Source: WJLY01 sp964399265
Lineage (GTDB): Bacteria > Joyebacterota > Joyebacteria > Joyebacterales > Joyebacteraceae
Direction of reading: 5' to 3'
NCBI GenBank assembly: GCA_964399265.1
Contig: CAYNQF010000002.1
Coordinates: 7,024-71,023, forward strand
DNA: 64,000 nucleotides
Shown one piece after another: positions 1 through 7,307 of this stretch. The notes under the pieces were generated by a model. That model ran no database searches. It was not told where the DNA came from and was given only the letters and a program-made list of their open reading frames with translations. Positions within the stretch are counted from its first letter, which is position 1, and each line of letters begins with the position of its first letter. The translations under genes and the position numbers were made by a program.

Positions 1-122
1 GACCGGCGTGTTCCCGCCGGCCGAAACCGCATTCGGGGCTTAGGACGGGGTCTGATTGACGCCGGCCCCCGGAGCCGTCTGAGCGTGGCAGTACGGGGAC
101 TTTCGGTCCTCGAGGAGGACGC

Positions 123-1592
123 TTGAGCGGAGCGGGCCGAGAGTTGCTCGCCAGAGCCGACCTTGCCGCCAGGTGCCGCAGCTGTGGCACCTGTCGGTCC
201 GTATGCCCCGTGTTCGCCGAGGTGGGGCTCGAGGGCTCGGTGGCGCGCGGCAAGGTCGCGCTCATTCGTTCCGTCTTGGAGGGCGACCTCGAGCTGTCTG
301 AAGTCTTCGAGGATCGCATCCTGCTGTGCCTCAACTGCAAGTCGTGCGTCGAGGGCTGTCCCAACAGCGTCAAGGTCGACGACCTCATCCTCGCCGCGCG
401 CGCCGACCTCGTCGGGTCGGGGCGCCTTCCGTTCATTCGCAGGCTCGTCTTCCGGTATCTGCTCAAGCGCGGGCGGCTGCTCCCGCCCTTCGGCAGGCTG
501 GCCTCGTTCGGCCAGCGGTGGTTCCTGCGCGGGCTGCCCCAGGACAGCGCCCTGCGCCTGCTTCTCCCGCTCGCCGGAGTGGATGAGAACCGCGTCTTCC
601 CGGAGTTTGCGCCCAGGAGCTTCATGTCGATGGTCTCGGTGGAGACGGAGGCTGTCGGCTCCGCACCGTCCTCGTCCGAGGGGGGCGCCCGCGGGACGTA
701 CGACGCGGGCGTCGCCGGGCTCGAGCGGGGCGGTCCGGCCGACACGGGCTCGGCCGGAGTGCGAGATGAGAACCCGGAGATCGCGAAGCGCCGGGAGATC
801 GCGCGCGCGGCTAAGCGTGTGGCCTATTTTGTCGGGTGTGCCACCAACCTGCTCTACCCGGAGACGGGTCGCGCGACCGTCGATGCGCTCGCGCGTAGCG
901 GCGTCGACGTCGTGGTGCCGCGCGGGCAGACCTGCTGCGGCACGCCCGTGTTCAACTCCGGCGACTTCGAGACGGCACGCGCCATGGCGCGACGGAACAT
1001 TAGGCTGTTGCGCGCGACCGGCGCCGACGCGGTGGTGACGGGCTGCGGCTCGTGCGGGTTGACGCTCAAGCGCGAGTACGAGCAGATGCTGGGTCTAGAC
1101 GGGGGAGTGGGGTTGCCGGTGTTCGACTTCGCCGAGTTCCTGGCGTACCGGGGATTCGATGCTGGTTCGGCCGAGCTCGCGGCAGACGCCTCAGAGGCCG
1201 GTGGTCGTTCGAGGGATCACGCTGACGCCGGCGCCGCGCCGCCGAAGGTGCGAGTGACCTACCACGACCCGTGCCACCTGTCGCGAGGGCAGGGGATACG
1301 CGACGAGCCGCGCCAGCTGCTGCGCGCGCTGCCGTGGGTCGAGTTCGTAGAGATGCGCGACGCCGACCGCTGCTGCGGCAGCGGGGGGACGTTCTCGCTG
1401 TCGCACTACGACATCTCGAAGCAGATTGGGGCGCGCAAGGTCGCCGCGATCCGCGACGCCGAGGTGGATGTCGTCGTCACCGAGTGCCCGTCGTGCGTCA
1501 TGCAGCTGCGGGACATGCTGACGCAGGCGGGGCTGGACGTGGCCGTCGTGAGCGTGGCCGACCTGGTAGCGCAGAGGGGACGGCGAGGCTAG
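123..1592 (+). CDS. GlcF-like (Fe-S)-binding oxidoreductase subunit
   Basis: This 489-residue soluble protein resembles the iron-sulfur subunit of glycolate/lactate oxidases (GlcF/LutA/HdrD type), which passes electrons from a flavin subunit to the membrane. Two 4Fe-4S ferredoxin motifs are visible (Cys18, 21, 24, 28 and Cys69, 72, 75, 79). Two cysteine-rich CCG domains follow, marked by QTCCGTPVF with TGCGSCG, and by YHDPCHLSRG with DRCCGSGG and ECPSC. Two low-complexity Gly/Ala/Asp inserts (about residues 170-225 and 345-370) lengthen it beyond the usual size of around 400-430 residues. The start is TTG, with GAGGAGG about 7 nt upstream. The first 122 bases are probably the end of an upstream gene, perhaps the FAD-linked GlcD partner, but several frames are open there and I cannot choose. 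The family is clear; the substrate is not. Confidence 0.88.
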   Translation: MSGAGRELLARADLAARCRSCGTCRSVCPVFAEVGLEGSVARGKVALIRSVLEGDLELSEVFEDRILLCLNCKSCVEGCPNSVKVDDLILAARADLVGSGRLPFIRRLVFRYLLKRGRLLPPFGRLASFGQRWFLRGLPQDSALRLLLPLAGVDENRVFPEFAPRSFMSMVSVETEAVGSAPSSSEGGARGTYDAGVAGLERGGPADTGSAGVRDENPEIAKRREIARAAKRVAYFVGCATNLLYPETGRATVDALARSGVDVVVPRGQTCCGTPVFNSGDFETARAMARRNIRLLRATGADAVVTGCGSCGLTLKREYEQMLGLDGGVGLPVFDFAEFLAYRGFDAGSAELAADASEAGGRSRDHADAGAAPPKVRVTYHDPCHLSRGQGIRDEPRQLLRALPWVEFVEMRDADRCCGSGGTFSLSHYDISKQIGARKVAAIRDAEVDVVVTECPSCVMQLRDMLTQAGLDVAVVSVADLVAQRGRRG

Positions 1593-1607
1593 CGGGGGCG
1601 GGTGCCA

Positions 1608-1635
1608 GAGGGCGCTCCGGGCGCCCTCGTTTGCG
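1608..1635 (+). terminator. Terminator of the GlcF-like gene
   Basis: A perfect 8-bp stem (GAGGGCGC, TCCGG loop, GCGCCCTC) is followed by a T-rich GTTTGCGTTT. It lies 16 nt after the stop codon and directly before the tRNA promoter. Confidence 0.75.
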
Positions 1636-1636
1636 T

Positions 1637-1665
1637 TTGACAGCGGGCACGCGGGTTGCTAGAAT
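1637..1665 (+). promoter_or_regulatory. Sigma-70 promoter of tRNA-Asn
   Basis: TTGACA at 1637-1642 and TAGAAT at 1660-1665 are separated by exactly 17 bp. This near-consensus promoter sits 70 bp upstream of the tRNA and fits a strongly expressed stable RNA. Confidence 0.85.
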
Positions 1666-1734
1666 AGCGGTTTGTCGGGCGCGGACATCGGGGAGACGCC
1701 TCCCGTGCCGCGCCCTTCTGAACAATCGTCATAA

Positions 1735-1809
1735 TCCTCGGTAGCTCAATGGTAGAGCAACCGGCTGTTAACCGGTTGGTTGGTGGTTCGAGTCCGCCCC
1801 GAGGAGCCA
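1735..1809 (+). tRNA. tRNA-Asn (anticodon GTT), CCA encoded
   Basis: The cloverleaf folds fully. The acceptor TCCTCGG pairs with CCGAGGA, the D arm is GCTC/GAGC, the anticodon stem ACCGG/CCGGT holds loop CTGTTAA with anticodon GTT, and the T arm GGTGG/CCGCC has loop TTCGAGT. The discriminator base is G, and the CCA is encoded at 1807-1809. Confidence 0.97.
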
Positions 1810-1815
1810 AAGACG

Positions 1816-1846
1816 CGGGGCCTGGCGCACTGCCAGGCCCCGTTTT
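1816..1846 (+). terminator. Terminator of tRNA-Asn
   Basis: An 11-bp perfect stem (CGGGGCCTGGC with GCCAGGCCCCG, loop GCACT) is followed by TTTT. It starts 7 nt after the tRNA 3' end. The same stem sequence recurs in degenerate form in the tRNA-like repeat after katG. Confidence 0.88.
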
Positions 1847-1856
1847 CAGTTCCGCA

Positions 1857-4070
1857 TCAGCGCAAGAGCACGACCTTCTTCGTCAGCGCTGTGCTCCCGG
1901 TGTTCAGACGTATCAGATAGACGCCCGAAGCGAGGATGTGGCCCGATCCGTCGAGGCCCCGCCACTCCAGAGTGTGATTGCCGGCCTCGAAGTGGCCGTC
2001 GGCCAGAACGCTCACACGTCGGCCACCGACGGTGAAGAGCTCTACGGAGACCTGTTCGTCGCGTGGCAGTGTGAACGTCACCGTCGCGCGCGGATTGCAG
2101 GGATTAGGATGAATCCCCATGGTCACCGGCGTCTGGTCGTACTCGGGTACGTCCGCAACGTCGCATTCAGACACCTCGAGACCTCTGAAGCAGCACAACT
2201 CCGGCTGCGCCACGTCGTAGGCCGCCTCCAGCGGGGCCATGACATCGCTGAAGAGCTGATCGGAGTATTCGATCGCGTGAGACTCCACGGCCAGCGCAAG
2301 ACGCTTGGTCTCCCCGGAGATGGTGACGTCCTCCGTCAGGGTGAGGTAGTCGAACTGGTCCATGAGCGCCGGGTCGCCGTATCCGGGTCTGCCGCTCACC
2401 ACAGTGAGCTTCACATCTACGGCGTCAGCCGCGAGCAGCGCGTCGTAAGGCGCGGCGGGATCTCCGGGGATCACCATGAGGTCGGCGCGGAGCCCCGGCA
2501 CGATCGCTCCGCGGATGTCGCTCATGCCCAAAGCCTCAGCAGCGTTCACGGTGACCATCTCCGCCAACATCTGGGGAGTCAAGAGACCCGACCACTGGGA
2601 GTTGGACCACCCGTGAGCGATCTTCATCTCGTCGAGCACGCTGTTGGACCCGCTCTCAGTCCAGTCGGGGCCCAGCGCGACGTTGACACCCGCGGCAAGC
2701 GCCCCGGGCACGTCGGCCGTCGCTCCGTACAGCGTGAGGTTGGATTCGGGTGACCAGATGAGGTGGGCTCCCACTGCCGCCATCGCCGACCACTCGGGCG
2801 CTTGGAGCGCCGTGCCGTGGATGATGGTGGTGCGGCCATCCAGCATGCCCATGCTCTGCCACTGGGCGAACTCGTTGCGCGCGGTCACATCGATACCCTC
2901 AGCCAGGTGAATCACGAAGCGGCGCCAGTTCTCGGCGGCGCGGGCTTGCCATTGGCTGGCGCTGTCTGACAGGGGAAACGTGCTGTGGTAGATGCGCGGC
3001 GGCCAGCGATGAGCGTTGTTGATGCCGATTCCCTCTCGCGCGTAGGGATCGTCATCGTGGCTGTAGCAGTTGGGGCCCTGGATGGTCGTCGTGCCGTTGC
3101 ACATGGCCCGGACCTCGGCGAGCTTGTCGATGTTGAAACGCTGGACCGCGGGCGTCGTGTAGTTGAGGATGTCCTGGTACTGCGCGTTGAAGTCATCGTA
3201 GATCGGGTCGCTCTGCCACTCGGCGCGATTGTCGAAGAGCTGGCCGAAGGGGATGAAGCCGAGCACGTTGTACTGCTGGTGGTTGTGGGCGTCGATGAGG
3301 CCGGGGAAGATGAGGCCGTCGGTTGCGATCGCGGGAATGCCCGGTGGCGGTGAGTCATAGATCCCGACGATGAGGTCGCCCTGCACCTCTACCCAATGAT
3401 CGATCAGCACGTCGCGAGTGGCGTTCATGGTGACCACATCGCCGCCAAGGGCGTAGTGCGCAATGAGGTCACCGGCGATATCGGCCGTGAAGCGGGGTTC
3501 CAGCTCGAAGACTCCGAAGCGGTAGAAAAGGGTGCCTGTGATCGACGTGAGTTCATCGCCAACCTTCGGGAAGTAGAGGTAGTCGTTGATATCGTCACAG
3601 ACCAGGACGCCGTCCACGGTCCACTCACCGTAGGTGAGCAGGGCGGTCACCGTTACGTCCTCCACGGTGATAAGCACAGACTCGTACTGCTCCTGGTTTG
3701 CGGACGCCGTTGAGATGACCACCGGAGTCACCGGGCTGTCGTGCGAGAGGATGCTGAAGGCAGTGAGACCCGTGATCTCGGTCATCCCGTTGTATTCCTG
3801 CACTCGACCCGTCAGTTCCACCTCGTCACCGACGGCCGGCCCGGCCGTGTAGGTGTAGACGAAGACCGCGTGCCAAGGTCCCGCCTCCTCGCACATCACG
3901 AAGCCGTCGTAGTGCACCGCGGTCACGACGCCGCCGGTGCTCACCACCTGCCCGGCGTACGGCGAGTTACCGGAGGGGTCGGTGGTGTACTGGATGTCGT
4001 AGATGGTCACTCCTGAAGCCGCGGCCGAGGTGCAGAAGACAACAGCCAAGACTACGAAGAAGCGTCGCAT
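1857..4070 (-). CDS. Exported amidohydrolase with FlgD/T9SS-like C-terminal domain
   Basis: This is a secreted metal-dependent hydrolase of 737 residues. The start is the ATG at 4070, preceded by GGAGGG, giving a signal peptide MRRFFVVLAVVFCTSAAASG. Residues about 20-200 look like an OB-fold domain (a G.V..V...G pattern with GDEVELTGRV). The amidohydrolase barrel follows, with metal-binding HxH in DAHNHQQ (about residue 262), IHLAEG, IIHGTAL and GPDWTESGSNSVLDE. The last roughly 80 residues are the sorting-type domain, from IHPNPCNPRATVTFTLP to ASGVYLIRL and TKKVVLLR. Family members hydrolyse C-N bonds in cyclic amides, deaminated bases or peptides; nothing here fixes the substrate. Fusion of OB-fold, amidohydrolase and export tail is uncommon. 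Monocistronic. Confidence 0.85.
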   Translation of the reverse strand: MRRFFVVLAVVFCTSAAASGVTIYDIQYTTDPSGNSPYAGQVVSTGGVVTAVHYDGFVMCEEAGPWHAVFVYTYTAGPAVGDEVELTGRVQEYNGMTEITGLTAFSILSHDSPVTPVVISTASANQEQYESVLITVEDVTVTALLTYGEWTVDGVLVCDDINDYLYFPKVGDELTSITGTLFYRFGVFELEPRFTADIAGDLIAHYALGGDVVTMNATRDVLIDHWVEVQGDLIVGIYDSPPPGIPAIATDGLIFPGLIDAHNHQQYNVLGFIPFGQLFDNRAEWQSDPIYDDFNAQYQDILNYTTPAVQRFNIDKLAEVRAMCNGTTTIQGPNCYSHDDDPYAREGIGINNAHRWPPRIYHSTFPLSDSASQWQARAAENWRRFVIHLAEGIDVTARNEFAQWQSMGMLDGRTTIIHGTALQAPEWSAMAAVGAHLIWSPESNLTLYGATADVPGALAAGVNVALGPDWTESGSNSVLDEMKIAHGWSNSQWSGLLTPQMLAEMVTVNAAEALGMSDIRGAIVPGLRADLMVIPGDPAAPYDALLAADAVDVKLTVVSGRPGYGDPALMDQFDYLTLTEDVTISGETKRLALAVESHAIEYSDQLFSDVMAPLEAAYDVAQPELCCFRGLEVSECDVADVPEYDQTPVTMGIHPNPCNPRATVTFTLPRDEQVSVELFTVGGRRVSVLADGHFEAGNHTLEWRGLDGSGHILASGVYLIRLNTGSTALTKKVVLLR

Positions 4071-4118
4071 ACGTGTCCCTCCGGTTGCATTCGCCACATC
4101 GAGTATGTGAGCAATGCT

Positions 4119-4124
4119 ATTATA
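4119..4124 (-). promoter_or_regulatory. Extended -10 of the amidohydrolase promoter
   Basis: On the minus strand, TGG-TATAAT lies 49 bp upstream of the start codon. No good -35 is visible, which is acceptable for a TGn extended -10. Confidence 0.5.
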
Positions 4125-4130
4125 CCACAC

Positions 4131-4380
4131 TGTGGCTAGAATCGGCTGCCGATGTCGGGAGTGCGATGCTCTGAAGGGGACGGCTCTCGTACGGCCCTCT
4201 GGAGCTGATCCAGGTCAGGAGTGCGGCCCTGATGCCGCGGCCCGCTCTGCCACGAGCGGAACGCTCCACATTCCAGGGACTCCTCTCTAAGGCTCAGTCA
4301 GGGCGGCCACTGCGCATTCGGGACCGTAGTGAGATCGGTTGGCAGCGATTGGGTGGCGCACGCCGGAGGGTCGAACACTC
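4131..4380. other. Intergenic stretch with no gene seen
   Basis: I find no signal-peptide or start-plus-SD ORF, no RNA fold and no mobile element here. The following 70 bases carry the tRNA-like repeat and hairpin. Confidence 0.5.
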
Positions 4381-4447
4381 GGGTTCGAAACACGTCCACC
4401 ACGCGGAGCCAGCATACGAAGGCCCGGTCTGTCGAGACCGGGCCTTC
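4381..4447 (+). repeat. tRNA 3'-end-like repeat with hairpin, copy A
   Basis: TTCGAA followed by CGTCCACCACGCGGAGCCA resembles a tRNA T-loop and acceptor 3' end. A perfect 13-bp hairpin follows at 4418-4447 (GAAGGCCCGGTCT, loop GTCG). The 5' half of a tRNA cannot be folded upstream, so it is a relic or repeat rather than a functional tRNA. Confidence 0.7.
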
Positions 4448-4475
4448 TCACTCCGGATGGGTCCGGCGATTCTGC

Positions 4476-4504
4476 TTGACTTCATTGTGCCTTCTGACTA
4501 TACT
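4476..4504 (+). promoter_or_regulatory. Sigma-70 promoter of csp cassette 1
   Basis: TTGACT (4476-4481), 17-bp spacer and TATACT (4499-4504). The predicted transcription start is near 4511, exactly where sequence conservation with the second csp leader begins. Confidence 0.85.
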
Positions 4505-4510
4505 GTATGT

Positions 4511-4590
4511 CAGCAGAGGCGACCACGTTGGTATGGTGACATATCCGGAAGCTCTTAGGAGGGACCTGGCGCGCGAGCCGGTCCCTTTTT
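4511..4590 (+). ncRNA. csp leader RNA / attenuated small RNA, copy 1
   Basis: About 80 nt run from the predicted transcription start to an intrinsic terminator. The terminator is GGGACC (4561-4566) pairing with GGTCCC (4580-4585), extended by GGC/GCC, then TTTTT. The block is closely conserved in the leader of the second csp gene at 19773-19852. A 25-codon ORF beginning at the ATG at 4533 is preserved in both copies, but it lacks a ribosome site and its differences are not at third positions, so an RNA role is likelier. It may be a stand-alone small RNA or an attenuator for csp. Confidence 0.6.
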
Positions 4591-4776
4591 ACGTTTCAGA
4601 GGCGCCATGAGGCGCCCAAGGATATGCTCCATACCGGCGGTCGGTGATGGCGCCACCTGCAGGGGCGGACAGGCCCCGTCACGAAGAATGTCGGAACGTC
4701 GGGCACCCCGGCGCCGGCAACACGGTCGCAGGCGAGGAAACGCTTTTCGCCGCGAGAGCAAGAGAGGTAGCAGATA
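4591..4776 (+). promoter_or_regulatory. Rest of the csp 5' leader, copy 1
   Basis: This structured untranslated region lies between the leader terminator and the csp start and is conserved in copy 2. It holds a GGCGCC-ATGA-GGCGCC hairpin around 4600 and a GGGGC/GCCCC hairpin near 4665. A 6-bp hairpin at 4731-4751 (GGCGAG with TTCGCC) sits just before the ribosome site; its G-U pair becomes G-C in copy 2. Confidence 0.55.
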
Positions 4777-4992
4777 GTGAGTACCAACGGAACCGTGAAG
4801 TGGTTCAACGACGGCAAGGGCTTCGGCTTCATCTCCTTGGAGGACGGGTCGAAGGACGTATTCGTTCACCATTCGGCGATTCAGGGCGGAGACGAGTTCA
4901 AGACGCTGAACGAGGGCGATCGCGTGCAGTTCGATGTCGTGCAGGGCGAGAAGGGCCCGGCGGCCGAGAACGTCACGAAGATCGTGGAGTAG
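4777..4992 (+). CDS. csp: Cold-shock protein (CspA family), copy 1
   Basis: This 71-residue single OB-fold protein binds single-stranded RNA/DNA and melts mRNA structure in the cytoplasm. Both RNA-binding motifs are intact: RNP1 as KGFGFI (about residues 14-19) and RNP2 as VFVHHSAI (about 29-36). The start is GTG, preceded by GAGAGGTAG. It has the usual family length. It lies after a roughly 265-nt structured leader, as is typical of cold-regulated csp genes. A hairpin separates it from the radical SAM gene 117 nt downstream. Its paralogue at 20038 differs mainly by a one-residue deletion (GGDEFK versus GDGFK). Confidence 0.96.
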   Translation: MSTNGTVKWFNDGKGFGFISLEDGSKDVFVHHSAIQGGDEFKTLNEGDRVQFDVVQGEKGPAAENVTKIVE

Positions 4993-5029
4993 TCGGCGAC
5001 CCCAGGATCGCAGACTGATATTGCTGTAC

Positions 5030-5062
5030 GGGGCCGCCTTCTGACTCAATGAGGGCGGCCCC
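5030..5062 (+). terminator. Hairpin between csp and radical SAM gene, copy 1
   Basis: GGGGCCGCCTTC and GAGGGCGGCCCC form a 12-bp stem with loop TGACTCAAT. There is no strong U-tract, so read-through into the radical SAM gene is plausible. It is conserved at 20290-20319. Confidence 0.6.
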
Positions 5063-5109
5063 GCTGCTTCTCGCACCATCTGGTACGCTGCCACAATCGA
5101 GGATCAGCA

Positions 5110-6621
5110 TTGAACGCGCTTCTAGTCTATCCCAAGAACCCCGAGACCTTCTGGAGCCTCACGCATGCCCTCAGGCTCATAAACCGGAAGGCCGCGTCTC
5201 CTCCTCTCGGCCTTCTGACAGTGGCGGCGATGCTTCCCTCTGACTGGGACCTTCGTCTCGTCGATCTGAACGTTCGCCCCATGACCCGTGAGGACCTTGC
5301 GTGGGCCGACTGTGCCCTTCTGAGCGGGATGATCGTCCAGAGGGAGTCGGCGCTCGAGATCGCCGCTCGCTGTAAGGCCGCGGGCCTGATGGTGGTTGCA
5401 GGCGGACCGCTCTTCGCGTCGGAGAACGAGAGAGCGAAGTTCGGGGACGTCGATCACTTCGTGCTTAACGAGGCGGAGCTCACACTGCCTCCGTTTCTTG
5501 AGGATCTTGAACGCGGCCGGGCGCGCCGCGTGTACCAGACCAGCGAGTTCGCTGACCTGACCACCACGCCGGTCCCGCGATGGGACTTGGTGGACCCGCA
5601 CGAGTACGCCTCCCGAGGAGTCCAGTTCTCGCGCGGCTGTCCCAACAACTGCGAGTTCTGTGAAGTAACACAGCTATTCGGTCATCGCTGGCGGACGAAG
5701 GCGGTCTCTCAGGTCGTCGCTGAACTCAACGCCCTGCACGGGCTCGGCTGGCGCGGTGTCGTTCCTTTCGTGGACGACAACTTCAACGCGAAGGGCGAGT
5801 ACGTCCGCCGCGAGCTTCTCCCGGCCCTGATCGAATGGAGAGCGGGCAAGCGAGGAATGGGCTTCAGCGCTCAGGTCACCATGCAGCTCGCAGACGACGC
5901 CGAGCTCATGGAACTCATGGTACGGGCCGGGTTCGACACCGTCTTCATCGGGATCGAGACGATGGACGACGCGAATCTGGCGGAGTGTCACAAGAGGCAC
6001 AATCGCCACAGGGACCTCCTGGCCGACGTGAAGCGCATCCAGAGGGCCGGACTCCAGGTGCAGGCGGGGTTCATCGTGGGGTTCGACAACGACACGCCGT
6101 CGGTCTTCGCGCGGATGACCGAGTTCATACAGAAGAGCGGCATCGCCACCGCGATGGTCGGTATGCTGCAGGCGCCGGTCGGCACGGCCCTGTACAAGCG
6201 TCTCGATCGCGAGGGTCGGATTCGAGTCGATCTGTCCGGCGACAACTCCGACGGCACGACGAACATCGTTCCGAGGATGGGTCTCGAGTCGCTGCAGACG
6301 GGATACGGCGGCCTACTGCGCGACCTCTATGCGCCAAGCAATTACTACCGCCGCGTGCGAACCTTCCTCAGGGAGTACCGCCCGCAGAGGACGAACCTCC
6401 GGTTCTCAGCGCCGCACGCCCTGGCCGTCTTCCGCTCTTTCTACCACTTGAGCCTCGCAGGCCGGGAGCGGTGGGAGTATCCGGGCCTGCTGTTCTGGAC
6501 GCTCTTCAGACGTCCCAGGTCCTTGCCAGTAGCCGTAGTGCTCGCCATCTACGGGTACCACTACCGCAAGTGCTACGAGACATTCTTCAGCGCGGTCATC
6601 CCTGATTCTGCTCGCGCTTGA
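5110..6621 (+). CDS. B12-binding-domain radical SAM protein (DUF4070 type), copy 1
   Basis: This 503-residue enzyme has an N-terminal cobalamin-binding-like Rossmann domain (about 1-160), a radical SAM core and a C-terminal DUF4070-like region. The iron-sulfur cysteines are C177, C181 and C184 in GCPNNCEFCE. Other marks are PFVDDNFNAK, FIGIETMDDANL and GFIVGFDNDTPSVF. The classic DxHxxG cobalamin motif is not seen, as in several relatives. The overall plan matches the HpnP-like class of methylases, but no hopanoid genes are nearby, so the substrate is unknown. The start is TTG, supported by GAGGATC upstream; the same TTG is used in copy 2. Two hydrophobic stretches near the C-terminus could make it membrane-associated. 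Confidence 0.85.
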   Translation: MNALLVYPKNPETFWSLTHALRLINRKAASPPLGLLTVAAMLPSDWDLRLVDLNVRPMTREDLAWADCALLSGMIVQRESALEIAARCKAAGLMVVAGGPLFASENERAKFGDVDHFVLNEAELTLPPFLEDLERGRARRVYQTSEFADLTTTPVPRWDLVDPHEYASRGVQFSRGCPNNCEFCEVTQLFGHRWRTKAVSQVVAELNALHGLGWRGVVPFVDDNFNAKGEYVRRELLPALIEWRAGKRGMGFSAQVTMQLADDAELMELMVRAGFDTVFIGIETMDDANLAECHKRHNRHRDLLADVKRIQRAGLQVQAGFIVGFDNDTPSVFARMTEFIQKSGIATAMVGMLQAPVGTALYKRLDREGRIRVDLSGDNSDGTTNIVPRMGLESLQTGYGGLLRDLYAPSNYYRRVRTFLREYRPQRTNLRFSAPHALAVFRSFYHLSLAGRERWEYPGLLFWTLFRRPRSLPVAVVLAIYGYHYRKCYETFFSAVIPDSARA

Positions 6622-6720
6622 GGCTGCCGCCCGCGTCATCTGTGCCGTCCAGCGCGACGTGCCGAGTCCGAAACCAGACCTCGGTCTGGGTTGCCCCTTG
6701 CCTGCGTCGAATACTGCTGC

Positions 6721-6768
6721 ATTCGGGGAGCCGGCATACGAAGGCCGGTCCGAGAGGACCGGGCCTTC
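6721..6768 (+). repeat. tRNA 3'-end-like repeat with hairpin, copy B
   Basis: The sequence CGGGGAGCCGGCATACGAAGGCC matches the 3' part of the repeat seen at 4381 and 13027. It is followed by a hairpin (GAAGGCCGGTCC, loop GAGA, GGACCGGGCCTTC, one bulge). It lies about 100 nt after the radical SAM stop and probably acts as its terminator. Confidence 0.65.
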
Positions 6769-6902
6769 CACTTGCGCGCGAGATAGAGGAAATCGGGAGC
6801 GTCGGAGGGCGCTCCCCTTAGTGCATTCCAGGGGGTGGGCCGCCCTGTGGAGTCGTCCTGCGGTTGCAGCGGGGGTCCACAGTGATGCTCGACAGCGAAC
6901 GG
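6769..6902. other. Intergenic stretch with no gene seen
   Basis: I see no convincing gene. ORFs on both strands lack ribosome sites and family resemblance. Confidence 0.45.
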
Positions 6903-7016
6903 TCAGGTGTGGGCGACAAACCGCAGCTGCCCATGTGATGATAATGGCCATTGAGGAACCTCCGCCTTACGAAGTAGATGCACGATCTGCTCAAGCGTGT
7001 AGCGGCTCCGTCCCAT
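6903..7016 (-). pseudogene. IS3-family OrfA N-terminal remnant
   Basis: On the minus strand an ATG opens MGRSRYTLEQIVHLLRKAEV, the typical first helix of IS3-family OrfA transposases. Homology is then lost and a stop comes after 37 codons, where a full OrfA has about 90-100. Upstream, TGACCTGACCCCCT (complement of 7071-7084) looks like the element's terminal inverted repeat. No OrfB with a DDE core follows, so only one end of the element survives. Confidence 0.6.
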
Positions 7017-7141
7017 CAAGAACCCCCTCTCTGACCAGCCCGAGTCTACCTCCCGACTTGGACCAGTTCTAGGGGGTCAGGTCAGGCTCGGTGCGTTCTA
7101 GAAGCTTGACGTGTTCACGAGCGTGTGGGAGGCAGAGGCGC

Positions 7142-7170
7142 TGGCCACAAGACGGCGACGCAAGTACAAT
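7142..7170 (+). promoter_or_regulatory. Probable katG promoter
   Basis: TGGCCA (4 of 6 to consensus), 17-bp spacer, TACAAT at 7165-7170. This leaves a leader of about 130 nt before katG. Confidence 0.5.
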
Positions 7171-7307
7171 GAGATGAGAACTCACGAGCCTTGGGGCACC
7201 TCCCGGCATCACATGCTTCTACCCGACCGGGGCTTGCGCCGCTCTTAACCGCCGCTGATGTGTGAGCCATTACCTGGACGAATCCAGTTCTTGAGAGGAG
7301 AGCGGAG

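Noticed and set aside
4533..4610. 25-codon leader ORF in csp leader 1, matched by one of equal length in leader 2
   Set aside because: No ribosome site, and nucleotide differences are not biased to third positions and do not avoid changing charge. RNA structure explains the conservation better.
6943..6952. Palindrome AATGGCCATT upstream of katG as a PerR/Fur-type operator
   Set aside because: Only 10 bp, lies within the IS remnant frame over 200 bp from the katG promoter, and does not match a known peroxide-regulator box.
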